NCBI GenBank assembly: GCA_003248935.1
Contig: QFQF01000007.1
Location: 62,001 to 126,000, forward strand
From: Sphingobium sp.
GTDB taxonomy: Bacteria > Pseudomonadota > Alphaproteobacteria > Sphingomonadales > Sphingomonadaceae
Direction of reading: 5' to 3'
Length of the DNA: 64,000 nucleotides
The notes beneath the pieces are model-generated. The model saw nothing but the letters and a program-made list of their open reading frames with translations. It had not been told where the DNA came from and made no database searches. Positions 63,862 through 64,000 of this stretch are shown here, one piece after another. Each line of letters starts with the position of its first letter. Within the stretch, counting starts at the first letter, position 1. Made by a program: the position numbers and the translations under genes.

Positions 63862-64000
63862 TTACATTTTCACGCGCAGGCCGACGGAGACCATGCGGCC
63901 GATCGGGTTCGACACGAAGCCGTTATAGCCCCATGCCCCGCCCAGGATGCCGGCGGTGTTGCCGTTGTAGAAGGGCGGCTTCTTGTCGAGGACATTCTGG
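63862..64000 (-). CDS. TonB-dependent receptor, 3' end only
   Basis: The last 45 codons and TAA stop (63862-63864) of a reverse-strand gene running off the window. The residues DKKPPFYNGNTAGILGG, NGFVSNPIGRMVSV and GLRVKM match the usual end of a TonB receptor barrel (nucleotides to C-terminal strand, here ending in M rather than F). A terminator hairpin follows. Little else can be said. Confidence 0.75.
   Translation of the reverse strand, partial: QNVLDKKPPFYNGNTAGILGGAWGYNGFVSNPIGRMVSVGLRVKM

Overview
The window is a GC-rich, tightly packed bacterial chromosome segment. Most gaps are under 150 bp and many start and stop codons overlap as ATGA. Several TonB-dependent receptors, Tat-exported sugar enzymes, a phasin-type PHA granule-region protein, a fatty-acid cluster and a Tat-exported oxidoreductase strikingly similar to Zymomonas glucose-fructose oxidoreductase point to an alphaproteobacterium, most likely Sphingomonadales. 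No transposase, integrase, tRNA, rRNA or CRISPR array was seen. All family calls were made by reading the sequence, without database searches.

Layout. (1) 1-7372: potassium genes (3' part of kdpD, kdpE, reverse-strand kup) around a glucuronoyl-esterase-like gene and two small proteins. (2) 7447-19706: a vitamin B12 block. A cobalamin riboswitch precedes btuB and cobO. Then come btuF (reverse), btuCD, a Cys-rich DUF1636 protein and a coupled run cobT-cobC-cobS-cobD-cbiB-cobQ-cobU. It covers uptake, adenosylation and late assembly, with no corrin-ring genes in view. (3) 19699-31610: ogt, msrB, a nicotinamidase-like hydrolase, a molybdenum hydroxylase operon with a three-haem cytochrome c, LysR with a divergent SDR, 5-oxoprolinase pxpABC and a Na+/H+ antiporter. 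(4) 31691-40648: a beta-oxidation block (PHA-region protein, thioesterase, acyl-CoA dehydrogenase, FadJ-like protein, thiolase, then FadD and a MerR regulator on the other strand). (5) 40730-47864: plant-sugar genes. A GFOR-like oxidoreductase and a lactonase are followed by a divergent GH95/GH127 pair. TAGCGCT-centred operators lie here and also before the esterase at 2913, so these genes probably share a LacI-family repressor encoded elsewhere. (6) 47933-58882: TonB receptor, AraC regulator and a divergent seven-gene catabolic operon: Rieske oxygenase alpha and beta, an isochorismatase-fold protein with all three catalytic residues substituted, SDR, CrtI-like flavoprotein, aldehyde dehydrogenase and aryl-alcohol-type dehydrogenase. 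(7) 58952-64000: a two-component system, a TonB receptor and the 3' end of another.

The best candidates for something undescribed are the Rieske operon with its pseudo-hydrolase, the DUF1636 protein in the B12 operon, and the three-site sugar regulon. The Rieske operon's substrate cannot be read from the sequence. It has alcohol and aldehyde dehydrogenases that could make an acid and an oxygenase plus SDR that could make a catechol, but no electron-transfer partner and no ring-cleavage gene in view.
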